Source of the DNA: JBDSKH01 sp035495435
Lineage (GTDB): Bacteria; Actinomycetota; Actinomycetes; Actinomycetales; Microbacteriaceae
DNA: 62,086 nt
Assembly: GCA_035495435.1 (NCBI GenBank)
Contig: DATJFV010000028.1
Span: 1-62,086, forward strand
Reading direction: 5' to 3'
The notes beneath the pieces are model-generated. The model saw nothing but the letters and a program-made list of their open reading frames with translations, was not told the origin of the DNA and ran no database searches. Below are positions 42,772 through 50,868 of the stretch, one piece after another. Each line of letters opens with the position of its first letter. Position 1 is the first letter of the stretch. Position numbers and translations under genes: made by a program.

Positions 42772-44532
42772 ATGCGCGCCATCGTCGTGATGTTCGACAG
42801 CCTCAACCGTCACATGCTTCCGCCGTACGGCGATGCGGATGCGGTGGCCCCGAATTTCGCGCGGCTCGCGTCGCGCGCGGCCACCTTCGACAACTTCTAT
42901 GCGGGCTCGTTGCCGTGCATGCCCGCGCGGCGCGAGATCCACACCGGCCGGTACAACTTCTTGCACCGCAGTTGGGGCCCGCTCGAGCCGTTCGACGACT
43001 CGATGCCCGAGATGCTGACCCGGGCGGGGGTGCACACGCACCTGGTCTCGGATCACCAGCACTACTGGGAGGACGGCGGGGCGACCTACCACAACCGCTA
43101 CACGACGTGGGAGTTCTTCCGCGGGCAGGAGGGGGATGCCTGGAAGGGCGACGTCGAGGCTCTGCGCGCCGGCTCCCCGGGCGACCTGGTCTCGCAGGAC
43201 GCCGTGAACCGCCGCTACATGCCGACCGAGGCCGAGCACAGTCAGACCCGCACGGTGGACGCCGGGCTGGAGTTCTTGCAGACCAACGTCTCGGCCGACC
43301 GCTGGATGCTGCAGATCGAGTTGTTCGATCCGCACGAGCCGTTCTTCGTGCACCAGAACTACCGGGATCTGTACCCGGGCCAGGACGACGACCCCGGGTT
43401 CGACTGGCCCGAGTACGGGAAGGTGGTCGAGCCGGCCGACCAGGTCGATCAGGCGCGCCGCGCCTACCGCGCGCTGGTGGCGATGTGCGACCATTCGCTC
43501 GGCAGGGTGCTCGATTTCATGGATGCCCACGCCATGTGGGAGGACACGATGCTCATCGTGAACACCGACCACGGCTTCCTGCTCGGGGAGCACGGATGGT
43601 GGGCGAAGATGGTGCAGCCCTGGTTCGGCGAACTCGTGCACCTGCCGATGTTCTGCTGGGACCCGCGCTCCGGCGCCGCGGGCACCCGCCGGAACGACCT
43701 CGCCCAGACCATCGACCTCGCGCCCACGCTGCTGTCGTTCTTCGGCGTCGAACCCGGTGTCGACATGCTCGGCCGGGATCTCGCGGCGGGGTCGGAGCCG
43801 CCGGCCGCGGCGCTCTTCGGCATGCACGGCGGGCACGTCAACGTGACCGATGGGCGCTACGTCTACATGCGCGCCAGCGCCGACGTGGGCAACGGTCCGA
43901 TCGAGGACTTCACCCTGATGCCGACGCACATGCGCAGCAGATTCGGTGTCGACGAGCTGGCCGGATGGTCACCCGCCCCGCCATTCGCGTTCACGAAGGG
44001 CCTGCGCACCCTGCGTATCCCCGCACCGCCGAACGACCGGATGAACTCCTGGCGTCACGGCACGCTGCTCTGGGACCTCGAGAACGACCCGGGCCAGCTC
44101 TCGCCGATCACCGACGACGCGGTGGAGCAGCGCATGATCTCGCTGCTGCTCGACCTGCTGCGGGCCAACGATGCGCCCCGCAGCGTCTTCGGCCGGCTCG
44201 GTCTCCCCGTCGACGGCGATGCCGGGCCGGAGCATCTCCGCGCCGCTCTCGACCTCGACCGCGCGCTGTCGACGGCGGCACCTCTTCCCGAGGTCGACGA
44301 TCTGCCGGCGCGCGATCTGCTGGAGGAATCGGTGCACCGGCTGCTGGCCGACCCGGCGGCGCGGCGGGTGCTCGCGCGGCACATCCCGTGGCTGGTGTCG
44401 ACGGAGCTCATCGCGGCGAGCCCGTGGGCGAGCATCATGGGAATGGCGCGGGTGGGGGCGGTGGACGGTGCGACCCTGGTCGCCGTGGCCACGGAACTCG
44501 CCGCCCTCGGCGCGGGCGAGCCGGCGCCGTGA
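42772..44532 (+). CDS. Type I (formylglycine) sulfatase (2)
   Basis: About 586 aa. It begins MRAIVVMFDSLNRHMLPPYG; the C-x-P-x-R motif is SLPCMPARREIHTG (Cys49). Other active-site parts are LFDPHEPFFVHQNY, MLIVNTDHGFLLGEHGWWAK and GMHGGHVNVTDGRY. The C-terminal 110 residues (after VFGRLGLPV) are helical and not part of the usual sulfatase fold. It differs enough from the first sulfatase to suggest another sulfate position or sugar. An upstream GTG (42763) is in frame. The stop overlaps the FGE start (GTGA). Confidence 0.92.
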   Translation: MRAIVVMFDSLNRHMLPPYGDADAVAPNFARLASRAATFDNFYAGSLPCMPARREIHTGRYNFLHRSWGPLEPFDDSMPEMLTRAGVHTHLVSDHQHYWEDGGATYHNRYTTWEFFRGQEGDAWKGDVEALRAGSPGDLVSQDAVNRRYMPTEAEHSQTRTVDAGLEFLQTNVSADRWMLQIELFDPHEPFFVHQNYRDLYPGQDDDPGFDWPEYGKVVEPADQVDQARRAYRALVAMCDHSLGRVLDFMDAHAMWEDTMLIVNTDHGFLLGEHGWWAKMVQPWFGELVHLPMFCWDPRSGAAGTRRNDLAQTIDLAPTLLSFFGVEPGVDMLGRDLAAGSEPPAAALFGMHGGHVNVTDGRYVYMRASADVGNGPIEDFTLMPTHMRSRFGVDELAGWSPAPPFAFTKGLRTLRIPAPPNDRMNSWRHGTLLWDLENDPGQLSPITDDAVEQRMISLLLDLLRANDAPRSVFGRLGLPVDGDAGPEHLRAALDLDRALSTAAPLPEVDDLPARDLLEESVHRLLADPAARRVLARHIPWLVSTELIAASPWASIMGMARVGAVDGATLVAVATELAALGAGEPAP

Positions 44533-45410
44533 CGCCGTCGCCCGCCGGCCGGCACACGGTCGAGCAGTGTGTCGTCCCGGCGGGGTCGTTCCTGATGGGC
44601 GACTCGTCGGGGGACCAGAACCCGGGGGACGGCGAGACCCCGGTGCACCGGGTCGAGGTCGACGGCTTCCGCATCGACGCCACCTGCGTGAGCAACGACG
44701 ATTTCGCGCGGTTCGTCTCGGCCACGGGCTACCGCACCGAGGCAGAGCGCTTCGGGTTCTCGGCCGTGTTCCACCTCGCACTGGCGGCCCCGCCGGCCGA
44801 CATCGTCGGCCGCCCCGCGGCGACGCCCTGGTGGCTGGGGGTGGCGGGTGCCGACTGGGCGCATCCCGGAGGGAGGGCGTCGTCGCTGGAGGGGCTCGGC
44901 GACCACCCCGTGGTCCACGTCAGCCACACCGATGCGCTCGCCTACTGCGACTGGGCCGGACGCCGCCTGCCGACGGAGGCCGAGTGGGAGTACGCCGCGC
45001 GGGGCGGACTGGAGGCGCGCCGGTATCCGTGGGGCGACGAGGACGTCGACGCCGGCGGGTGGCGGGCCAACATCTGGCAGGGCACGTTCCCGACCCTCAA
45101 CACCCTCGACGACGGTTACCTGACCACCTCTCCGGTGCGCACGTTCGAACCGAACGGCTACGGGCTGTGGCAGGCGGTGGGCAACGTCTGGGAGTGGTGC
45201 GCGGACTGGTACCGCGCGGATGCCTACGCCGGCGGGTGCGCCGCGTGCGCCCCAGCCGCCCCGGCCCAGCAGCTGTCACGCGTGCTGCGCGGGGGCAGCT
45301 ACCTCTGCCACGTGTCGTACTGCAACCGCTACCGCAACTCGGCCCGATCCCAGAACACCCCCGACTCCTCGATGGGCAACGCCGGGTTCCGGACGGTCGG
45401 GTCCGTCTGA
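44529..45410 (+). CDS. Formylglycine-generating enzyme (sulfatase maturation)
   Basis: A 293-aa FGE-sulfatase fold. The N-terminal signature is VVPAGSFLMGDSSGDQNPGD. The core has RLPTEAEWEYAARGG, YPWGDEDVDAGGW and GLWQAVGNVWEWCADWY. Both catalytic copper-binding cysteines are present, Cys260 and Cys265 in GGSYLCHVSYCNRYRNSARS, followed by QNTPDSSMGNAGFR. This separates it from inactive FGE-like domains. It oxidises the C-x-P-x-R cysteine of sulfatases to formylglycine in the presence of O2. Its coupling to sulfatase 2 by a GTGA overlap shows a dedicated maturation role. Confidence 0.95.
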   Translation: MTPSPAGRHTVEQCVVPAGSFLMGDSSGDQNPGDGETPVHRVEVDGFRIDATCVSNDDFARFVSATGYRTEAERFGFSAVFHLALAAPPADIVGRPAATPWWLGVAGADWAHPGGRASSLEGLGDHPVVHVSHTDALAYCDWAGRRLPTEAEWEYAARGGLEARRYPWGDEDVDAGGWRANIWQGTFPTLNTLDDGYLTTSPVRTFEPNGYGLWQAVGNVWEWCADWYRADAYAGGCAACAPAAPAQQLSRVLRGGSYLCHVSYCNRYRNSARSQNTPDSSMGNAGFRTVGSV

Positions 45411-45422
45411 GGCCTGACCACC

Positions 45423-46256
45423 TCAGGGGTTGCAGGCATCGCAGCCGGCTGCGTCGGCATCCGCCCCCGCCCGCAGCACCGACGCGCGGTGCCCGCAGAC
45501 CGCGCAGCCGTACACGTCGGCGCGGATCGCCGCGGTCGGCTCGCCGCACTGCCCGCACGGCAGACCCCGCTCGACGTCGACGATGCCCCAGCCGACGATG
45601 TCGCACTCGGGGCAGGGGCGGGTGAGCCGCAGCGCCAGGCGGTCGGCGAGGCGCGTGATCACCTGCTGCCGCGCCGGGTTGGCGTGGGCGCGCAGGTCGG
45701 GTTCGAGGCGCACCTCGTCGGCACGGGTGAGCAGGGCGCTCACCGTCACCGCCAGTTGGGCGGCGTGGCGCTGACCCTTGCGGATCAGCGGGCCGGCGGG
45801 GGTCTCTGCCGTCGCGACCAGCCCGACCTCGGGGAACCCGTGCCGGGTCGCCACCCGCAGCGCCTGGCCGGGGGAGGTGACGATGGCGGCGACCGCCGGG
45901 GGCACAGCGGCGCGGATGCTCTCGGTCAGAGTCACCCCGCGCTCGGCGTCGTGGAACAGCAGCAGCTCATCGAGCTGGGTCATGCCGAACTCGTTGCGGT
46001 AGGTGGCCTCCGACGCGATCGCGTACGGGTTGCCGGTCAGCAGGACCCCGAGCAGCGCCTTGTCGAGCGCGGCATCCCGCGCGGTGCGGGTGCGCGGGAT
46101 GTCACCGGTGAACGTGCCGAACTGGTCGGTGTCGATCCGCGCCGGCGCGACCACCTCGGCATCCAGGTGGCGCCGGAACGGCTCGCGCGCCTGCCTCTCC
46201 TTGCCGTGCCGGGTCGCGAAGACGAACCTCGCCCGCCGGTACGGGCTGACGCTCAC
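45423..46256 (-). CDS. DUF6671 protein of the Dab carbon-uptake operon
   Basis: A 277-aa protein. The N-terminal 200 residues (RRARFVFATRHGKERQAREP, SEATYRNEFGMTQLDELLLF) resemble the DUF6671 family. The C-terminus holds two CxxC pairs (CPECDIVGWG and CGQCGEPT) and two more (CAVCGHRA, CDACNP), a double zinc ribbon. It is coupled to the PII-like gene by a GTGA overlap and ends the dab operon. The function is not known to me. A regulatory or metal-handling role for DabA is inference. It lies 12 bp from the convergent FGE gene. Confidence 0.8.
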   Translation of the reverse strand: MSVSPYRRARFVFATRHGKERQAREPFRRHLDAEVVAPARIDTDQFGTFTGDIPRTRTARDAALDKALLGVLLTGNPYAIASEATYRNEFGMTQLDELLLFHDAERGVTLTESIRAAVPPAVAAIVTSPGQALRVATRHGFPEVGLVATAETPAGPLIRKGQRHAAQLAVTVSALLTRADEVRLEPDLRAHANPARQQVITRLADRLALRLTRPCPECDIVGWGIVDVERGLPCGQCGEPTAAIRADVYGCAVCGHRASVLRAGADADAAGCDACNP

Positions 46257-46570
46257 TGGAAGTACTCGGGGCGCGACACCCGGGTGTCGGTGATGAACAT
46301 CACGCCGCTGTGCCCGGTGAGCAGGGTGCGGATGGCGTCGATCAGTGCGTCGGCGCGGTGCGGCGGCAGCACGGTGATGATCATCGACAGGGTGTCGTGA
46401 TCGTTGAACAGGTGCGGGCCGTTGTGCGCCCCCGAATGCCCGACGCCCGAGATCCCGGCGATGCTGGTGTAGCCGGTGGCGCCGGCGCTGCCGATGATCT
46501 CGCGCACCGCCGGGATCAGGTCGTTGGGGGCGATGACCTCGATCCGGGTCATGTCGGTCAGCTGGGTCAT
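46253..46570 (-). CDS. PII-like signalling protein of the Dab operon
   Basis: A 105-aa protein with the PII fold pattern. Strand one is RIEVIAPNDLIPAVREIIGS, then a T-loop-like stretch (GYTSIAGISGVGHSGAHNGP), strand LSMIITVLPPHRADALIDAI, and the end HSGVMFITDTRVSRPEYF. PII-like proteins next to bicarbonate transporters bind nucleotides and gate transport. It overlaps dabA (ATGA) and the DUF6671 gene (GTGA), so stoichiometric production is likely. Confidence 0.88.
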   Translation of the reverse strand: MTQLTDMTRIEVIAPNDLIPAVREIIGSAGATGYTSIAGISGVGHSGAHNGPHLFNDHDTLSMIITVLPPHRADALIDAIRTLLTGHSGVMFITDTRVSRPEYFQ

Positions 46571-49002
46571 GCGGAGGTCCTTTCGTCGCGGGTGAGCCGG
46601 GCGTCGGTGGGCCGGGCGGGGGTGAAGCCGTAGCGGGTGTAGCGCAGCCACGGGTCGTCGGCCCCGCCGCGGGCGTGCAGGGTGATCCAGTCGCCGTCGA
46701 GCAGGTCGCGCAGCGCATCGGTCGCCGACACGATCCGCCCGATCCGGTCGAGCGGGGCCTGGATGAGCACGCTGAGCCGCAGCGGCGTGTGCAGCAGTTC
46801 GGTGCCGGCGGCGACCGACTGCCAGGGCAGGCCGGTGCGCAGGTCGCCGGTGTGCCCGGCCAGCACGCCGAGGTCGCCGACCGGGTTGTGCAGGGTCTTG
46901 TCGCCGGCGCCGTACCGCTGCGGCTGGATCGTCGAGAAGTAGTACTGCGCGTTGATCCACTGCGCCACGATCAGCGGAGCGGTCATGATGTTGGCCAGTC
47001 CCGTGCTGTCGGGGTCGGATGCCGGGTCGTAGTCGTGCAGGAACACCCGGCGCTCGAGGTCGGCACCGCGGGTGATCGCGCGGGGCGCGATGATCAGTGC
47101 GGCGTTGCCGGCCAACCCCAGCTCCGGGTACATCTCGGCCCAGTCCTCGGCCCGCTTGCGGACCGTGGCCAGCGACGTGCGCGCCACCGCCCCGGGCAGC
47201 ACCGTCGCCCGCTCCCGGGTGAGGCGGTCGCCGGCCTCGGCCGCGATCGTCTCGAGGCGGGCGACCGCGTCGCGGTGAGCCTGCGGGATGAGGTGCCGGT
47301 CGAGCAGGCGCAGCGCGTCGGTCGTGGTGTCGTGTTCGGCCGCGACGAACCAGGTCGTCTCGGGGATCACCAGCCCGCGCTCGCCGAGCCGCTGCCGCAC
47401 CTCGGGGTCGTTGAAGATCGCGGCGGCAGCACGTGCGTTGGCCGCCCCGGCGTTGCCGCCGCAGGCGCCGCAGTCGAGTGCCGCCCGGTAGAGGTTGTTC
47501 ACCGTGCTGCTGGCGTGACCGGCGAGCACGACGAGGGGAGCGAACTCGGTCAGGCCGGTCATCCGCAGCACCGACTCGGCGATGCCCGCCCGCTGGTCCA
47601 GCGGCAGGCGCCGGCACACGTCGATGACGGTCTCGACCTCGGTGCGGTGACGAAACCGCCGTGTCAGGGGCCGGACCATCCCGCTCAGCAGGCCGCCCCA
47701 TCCGGATGCCTCGGCCCAGGTGAACGCCGACACGGGGGTGCCGGCGACCCGCTTGCGCGCGCGATCGGCGGCGCCGTCGGCCGCCGCCCGCCGCCACGCG
47801 GCGTCGAGGGCTGAGGGGTCGACCGGCTCTTCGCCGCTGGGGAGGCCGGCGCTCAGCAGGGCCGGGTACTGCTCGCGGGGCGCCTGGCCGAGCAGCGGCG
47901 TGTGCTGCAGCGGGATGCCGAAGAAGCCGGCGAAACCGAGGGTGCGGATGCCGGGGTCGCGTTCGAGGTGGCGGCGGAAACCTTCGGAACGCACGTCGAT
48001 GCAGAACATCAGCTGCGCCTCCGCGGGCGCCGCGGGCTCGCCCGTCGCGTCGTCGAGGCTGCGGAACAGCTCGGCCCGGTACGCGCACTCGGTGGCGGTC
48101 TGCCACACCATGCGGCGAGTGGGCGCGTCGAGGAAGGCCAGCACATGCAGCACGTGCGCCCGCCCCTCGGGGCCGCCGAAGCAGAGCTCGCTGACCCGCG
48201 CGACCCACTCCGGGTCGACTCCGAGCGGCGGGACGAGCGTGTCGGCCGGGGGCGGCTCGTCGCGGTTGAGTGCGCGCAGCAGACTCAGCCGCATCGCGAC
48301 GTAGTCGGTGAGGGTGGCGTCGCCGGTGCGCGACGCGCGCCAGGCGAGGTGGCTGACCCAGCCGGGCAGCGCGCGCAGCTGCGCGGTGACGACCGTCTCG
48401 ATGCCCTCGGCGGTGGGGTGCGTGCTGCGCAGGACCGCCGCGATCGCCTCCTCGGGTGCGGCCGGCAGGTCGGCGAGCACGCGACGGCTGGCGCGCGGCA
48501 GGCTGTGGTCGTGGCGGACCACCTCGCGGAAGCGCGCGTACAGGGTGCCCGAGGCCGGCGGCGCCCACACCGGGTCGGCGTACAGCCGCCCGAGCAGCGC
48601 GCTGAGGTACTGGTCGACGTCGGCGCCGAGGTCGTCGGCGGCGGTCTCGTTGTCTGAGCCGGACGGGGGGTTCTGCAGCGCGCACAGGGCGATGTCGACA
48701 CCGCTGGCGGTGCGCCCGGCCGCCGCCAGGGCGTCGATGGCGGCCACCTCGGGAAGCACGTCGTGAAGCGCCTCGCGCACCGCGGCATCCGGGATGCGGC
48801 CGTCGCGGTACTCGGCCAGGTACGCGGTCTCGGGGCGGGTGGGCGATTCGCCGAGCGCCGCCGTGAGCTCACCGATCGGGCGGTGCTCGTGGCCCGCCAG
48901 CGGGTTGACCGCGATGAACGAGGTGAGCGGCCAGGTGGGGCTGACGGTGCGGGCCGCCCGGGCCACATGCGCGCGGATCTCGGGGGCGGTGATGAGGCTC
49001 AT
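46567..49002 (-). CDS. dabA: DabA, inorganic carbon uptake subunit (DUF2309/UPF0753)
   Basis: An 811-aa protein of the DabA family. It starts with ARTVSPTWPLTSFIAVNPLA, the family's FVHHNTLHAF-like region in its actinobacterial form. The carbonic-anhydrase-like zinc site is complete: Cys334 and Asp336 in LMFCIDVRSEGFRRHLE, His496 in LAGHASSTVNNLY, and Cys511 in ALDCGACGG. With DabB it forms an energy-coupled CO2-hydrating/bicarbonate-accumulating complex at the membrane. Start ATG 49002 overlaps the dabB stop. The frame is open upstream, but this part is dabB in another frame. Confidence 0.95.
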   Translation of the reverse strand: MSLITAPEIRAHVARAARTVSPTWPLTSFIAVNPLAGHEHRPIGELTAALGESPTRPETAYLAEYRDGRIPDAAVREALHDVLPEVAAIDALAAAGRTASGVDIALCALQNPPSGSDNETAADDLGADVDQYLSALLGRLYADPVWAPPASGTLYARFREVVRHDHSLPRASRRVLADLPAAPEEAIAAVLRSTHPTAEGIETVVTAQLRALPGWVSHLAWRASRTGDATLTDYVAMRLSLLRALNRDEPPPADTLVPPLGVDPEWVARVSELCFGGPEGRAHVLHVLAFLDAPTRRMVWQTATECAYRAELFRSLDDATGEPAAPAEAQLMFCIDVRSEGFRRHLERDPGIRTLGFAGFFGIPLQHTPLLGQAPREQYPALLSAGLPSGEEPVDPSALDAAWRRAAADGAADRARKRVAGTPVSAFTWAEASGWGGLLSGMVRPLTRRFRHRTEVETVIDVCRRLPLDQRAGIAESVLRMTGLTEFAPLVVLAGHASSTVNNLYRAALDCGACGGNAGAANARAAAAIFNDPEVRQRLGERGLVIPETTWFVAAEHDTTTDALRLLDRHLIPQAHRDAVARLETIAAEAGDRLTRERATVLPGAVARTSLATVRKRAEDWAEMYPELGLAGNAALIIAPRAITRGADLERRVFLHDYDPASDPDSTGLANIMTAPLIVAQWINAQYYFSTIQPQRYGAGDKTLHNPVGDLGVLAGHTGDLRTGLPWQSVAAGTELLHTPLRLSVLIQAPLDRIGRIVSATDALRDLLDGDWITLHARGGADDPWLRYTRYGFTPARPTDARLTRDERTSA

Positions 49003-50366
49003 GCGTACTCCTCGACGGGGCTGGTGGATACCGGGGACACGGCCCGGCGGCGCCGGGCAGCGGAAGGTCGGGGGTACGGCGCGCCGGCCAGCAGGGTCAC
49101 CCAGCCGTAGGCGCGACCGGCGAGGCCGGCGGGCAGCCGGGGCGCCAGCGACAGTGCACCGACGAGTGCCAGCGGCACGAGCAGCGCCCATCCGGGGACC
49201 GCCCACGCGGCAACCGGCAGGCCCGCGGTCACCAGCAGATCGAACCGGTGCACGATCGCGACATACGCCGCGGAGCCGGCGATCACACCGGGGATCCAGA
49301 GGGCCCGTTGCAGCACGGGGCGGCCGCCGTCGCTCAGCACGGCGTACGAGAGCACGGCGGCGGTGGCCCAGCCGTAGCCGGCGAGCAGCAGTCCGGATGC
49401 CGTGACCGGCTGGGCGAGCAGCGCGGTCGCTGCGGCGAGGGCAGCCGCGGGGACGAGAGCCGCGGTCACGCCGATGAGGACCCGGTGGCGGGAGCTCGTC
49501 GGCGCCGGCCGGGTGACGGCGAGGCGGAGCTGGTCGATCTGCGACCCCGACCCGAGAAACAGGGTGGCCTTGTAGACGCCGTGCCCGATGAGGTGGAACA
49601 GGGCCGCGCCCCAGGCTCCCGCACTCAGCGTGAGCACCAGGAACCCCATCTGCGCCGTGGTCGAGGCGACCAGTCGCCCCTTCAGGTCGGCGCGAATGAG
49701 GTAGCCGGCGGCGCCGATCAGCATGCCCGCACCGCCGCACACCGCCAGCAGGATCATGGCAAGCGGGAGGCGCGTGACCGGCTCGGCGAACCGGATCACC
49801 AGGAACGCCGAGGCGTTGACGATGCCCGCGTGCATGATCGCCGACACCGGGGTCGGCGCGGCCAGCGTCACGGGAAGCCAGCCGTGGAAGGGCGGCTGCG
49901 CCGACCGCGCCAGTGCAGCGGCGACCAGCAGAAGGGCCACAAGTGCGCCCTCCCACTGCGGCAGGCGTGCGGGAAGGTCGGCGAGAGCGCTCCAGGTGAG
50001 GTCGCCGCCGCCGGCGATGAGCAGCACGGCCACGGCGGCCCACAGGGCGGCGTCGCCGATGCCGAGCAGGATCGCGGTGCGGCGTGCGCCCTGCCGCGCC
50101 TGCCGCGAGCCGCGCTCGGTGCGCAGCAGCATCACGAGCGCGAGGCCGGCCGTCGTCCATCCGGCCGCGAACCACAGCACCGTGGGAGCCAGCACCACCG
50201 CGAGCGAGCCGACGGTGAGCACGTTGATCCAGATCACGAACCAGCGCTGTCGGGCGGCGGCCCGCAGCTGTCGCGCTGCGAAGTGCTGAACCCAGGCGCT
50301 CAGTGCAGCGATGAACACCGCGGCGATCACCCCGACCCAGCCGACTCCGGCCAGAAGCTCCAGCAC
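48999..50366 (-). CDS. dabB: DabB, proton-channel partner (NuoL/MrpA-like) of DabA
   Basis: About 455 aa with some 12 helices, homologous to NADH dehydrogenase subunit L and antiporter subunits. Visible motifs are RSAQPPFHGWLPVTLAAPTPVSA (helix 7/8 lysine-replacement region), MHAGIVNASAFLV, and LFHLIGHGVYKATLFLGSGS, the last typical of DabB. It supplies the proton flow that drives DabA. GTG 50366 has the Shine-Dalgarno GGAGG (9-nt spacer); GTG 50420 is an alternative that adds 18 residues. The stop overlaps dabA (ATGA). Confidence 0.93.
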   Translation of the reverse strand: MLELLAGVGWVGVIAAVFIAALSAWVQHFAARQLRAAARQRWFVIWINVLTVGSLAVVLAPTVLWFAAGWTTAGLALVMLLRTERGSRQARQGARRTAILLGIGDAALWAAVAVLLIAGGGDLTWSALADLPARLPQWEGALVALLLVAAALARSAQPPFHGWLPVTLAAPTPVSAIMHAGIVNASAFLVIRFAEPVTRLPLAMILLAVCGGAGMLIGAAGYLIRADLKGRLVASTTAQMGFLVLTLSAGAWGAALFHLIGHGVYKATLFLGSGSQIDQLRLAVTRPAPTSSRHRVLIGVTAALVPAAALAAATALLAQPVTASGLLLAGYGWATAAVLSYAVLSDGGRPVLQRALWIPGVIAGSAAYVAIVHRFDLLVTAGLPVAAWAVPGWALLVPLALVGALSLAPRLPAGLAGRAYGWVTLLAGAPYPRPSAARRRRAVSPVSTSPVEEYA

Positions 50367-50475
50367 GATCAACCACCTCCAGTTCGCGAATCCGAATACA
50401 TGATTACCATAACCCGACACGAATGTCAGGTAAAGAGTATCGCGAGATGGTGAGCAGATCTTCTACTCTGGGCTC
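50367..50475. promoter_or_regulatory. Divergent promoter region of the dab operon and the winged-helix gene
   Basis: This 109-bp AT-richer gap separates dabB (minus) from the winged-helix gene (plus). A plus-strand -10 box TACTCT (50464-50469) ends 6 nt before GTG 50476, implying a leaderless message. On the minus strand TATGGT and TAATCA occur at a workable distance from the dabB Shine-Dalgarno. The short inverted repeat TTCG-N6-CGAA lies at about 50383-50396. Confidence 0.5.
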
Positions 50476-50760
50476 GTGGCGCACTGGACCTTCCTCACGA
50501 ACCACGCGCACGTGCTGTTGTGCGTGGCAGAGGAGCCCGACGCGCGCGTGCGCGACATCGCCCAGACCGTGGGCGTCACCGAGCGTGCGGCGCAGCGCAT
50601 CCTCACCGAGCTCGAAGAAGCCGGCTACCTCACCCGCACCAAAGACGGGCGCCGCAACCGCTACACGCTGAACCCCGACGTGCGCATGCGGCATCCGATG
50701 GACCAGGAGCACGACATCGGCGAACTGGTGCAGCTGCTCGCGAAGCGCGCCGGCTCCTGA
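50476..50760 (+). CDS. Small winged-helix DNA-binding protein
   Basis: A 94-aa MarR/ArsR-like single winged helix: HWTFLTNHAHVLLCVAEEPD, ARVRDIAQTVGVTERAAQRI (HTH) and the wing YLTRTKDGRRNRYTL. The protein ends with a short acidic/hydrophobic helix. The start is GTG 50476. It is divergent from the dab operon and is a candidate regulator of it, but similar proteins are found in many contexts, so this is weak inference. Confidence 0.85.
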   Translation: MAHWTFLTNHAHVLLCVAEEPDARVRDIAQTVGVTERAAQRILTELEEAGYLTRTKDGRRNRYTLNPDVRMRHPMDQEHDIGELVQLLAKRAGS

Positions 50761-50843
50761 GCCGCGCGCCTGAGCCGCACGTACGGCCGCGTGCGGCGAC
50801 CCCAGGTCGGCTGTGGTTCGACCGGCACCTACCCAGCGCGAGG

Positions 50844-50862
50844 ATACCCCGGGGGGTATACT
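50844..50862 (+). promoter_or_regulatory. CsoR/CstR-type operator 1 over the -10 box of the reductase gene
   Basis: ATACCCC-GG-GGGGTAT (50844-50859) is a perfect 7-bp-arm palindrome, the classic CsoR-family operator form with a central G/C run. It overlaps the -10 box TATACT (50857-50862). The ATG of the next gene is 6 nt after the box, so the transcript is leaderless and repression is by direct occlusion. No gene is seen in 50761-50868. Confidence 0.88.
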
Positions 50863-50868
50863 CGACGC

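Noticed and set aside
46571..48685. Minus-strand frame leading into the PII-like gene, read through dabA in the wrong frame.
   Set aside because: Arg/Pro/Ala-rich translation without motifs; the PII-like fold begins at ATG 46570.
49003..50376. Minus-strand open frame continuous with dabA that would give a protein of about 1270 residues.
   Set aside because: The upstream half is dabB read in another frame. DabA homology begins at ATG 49002, coupled to the dabB stop by ATGA.
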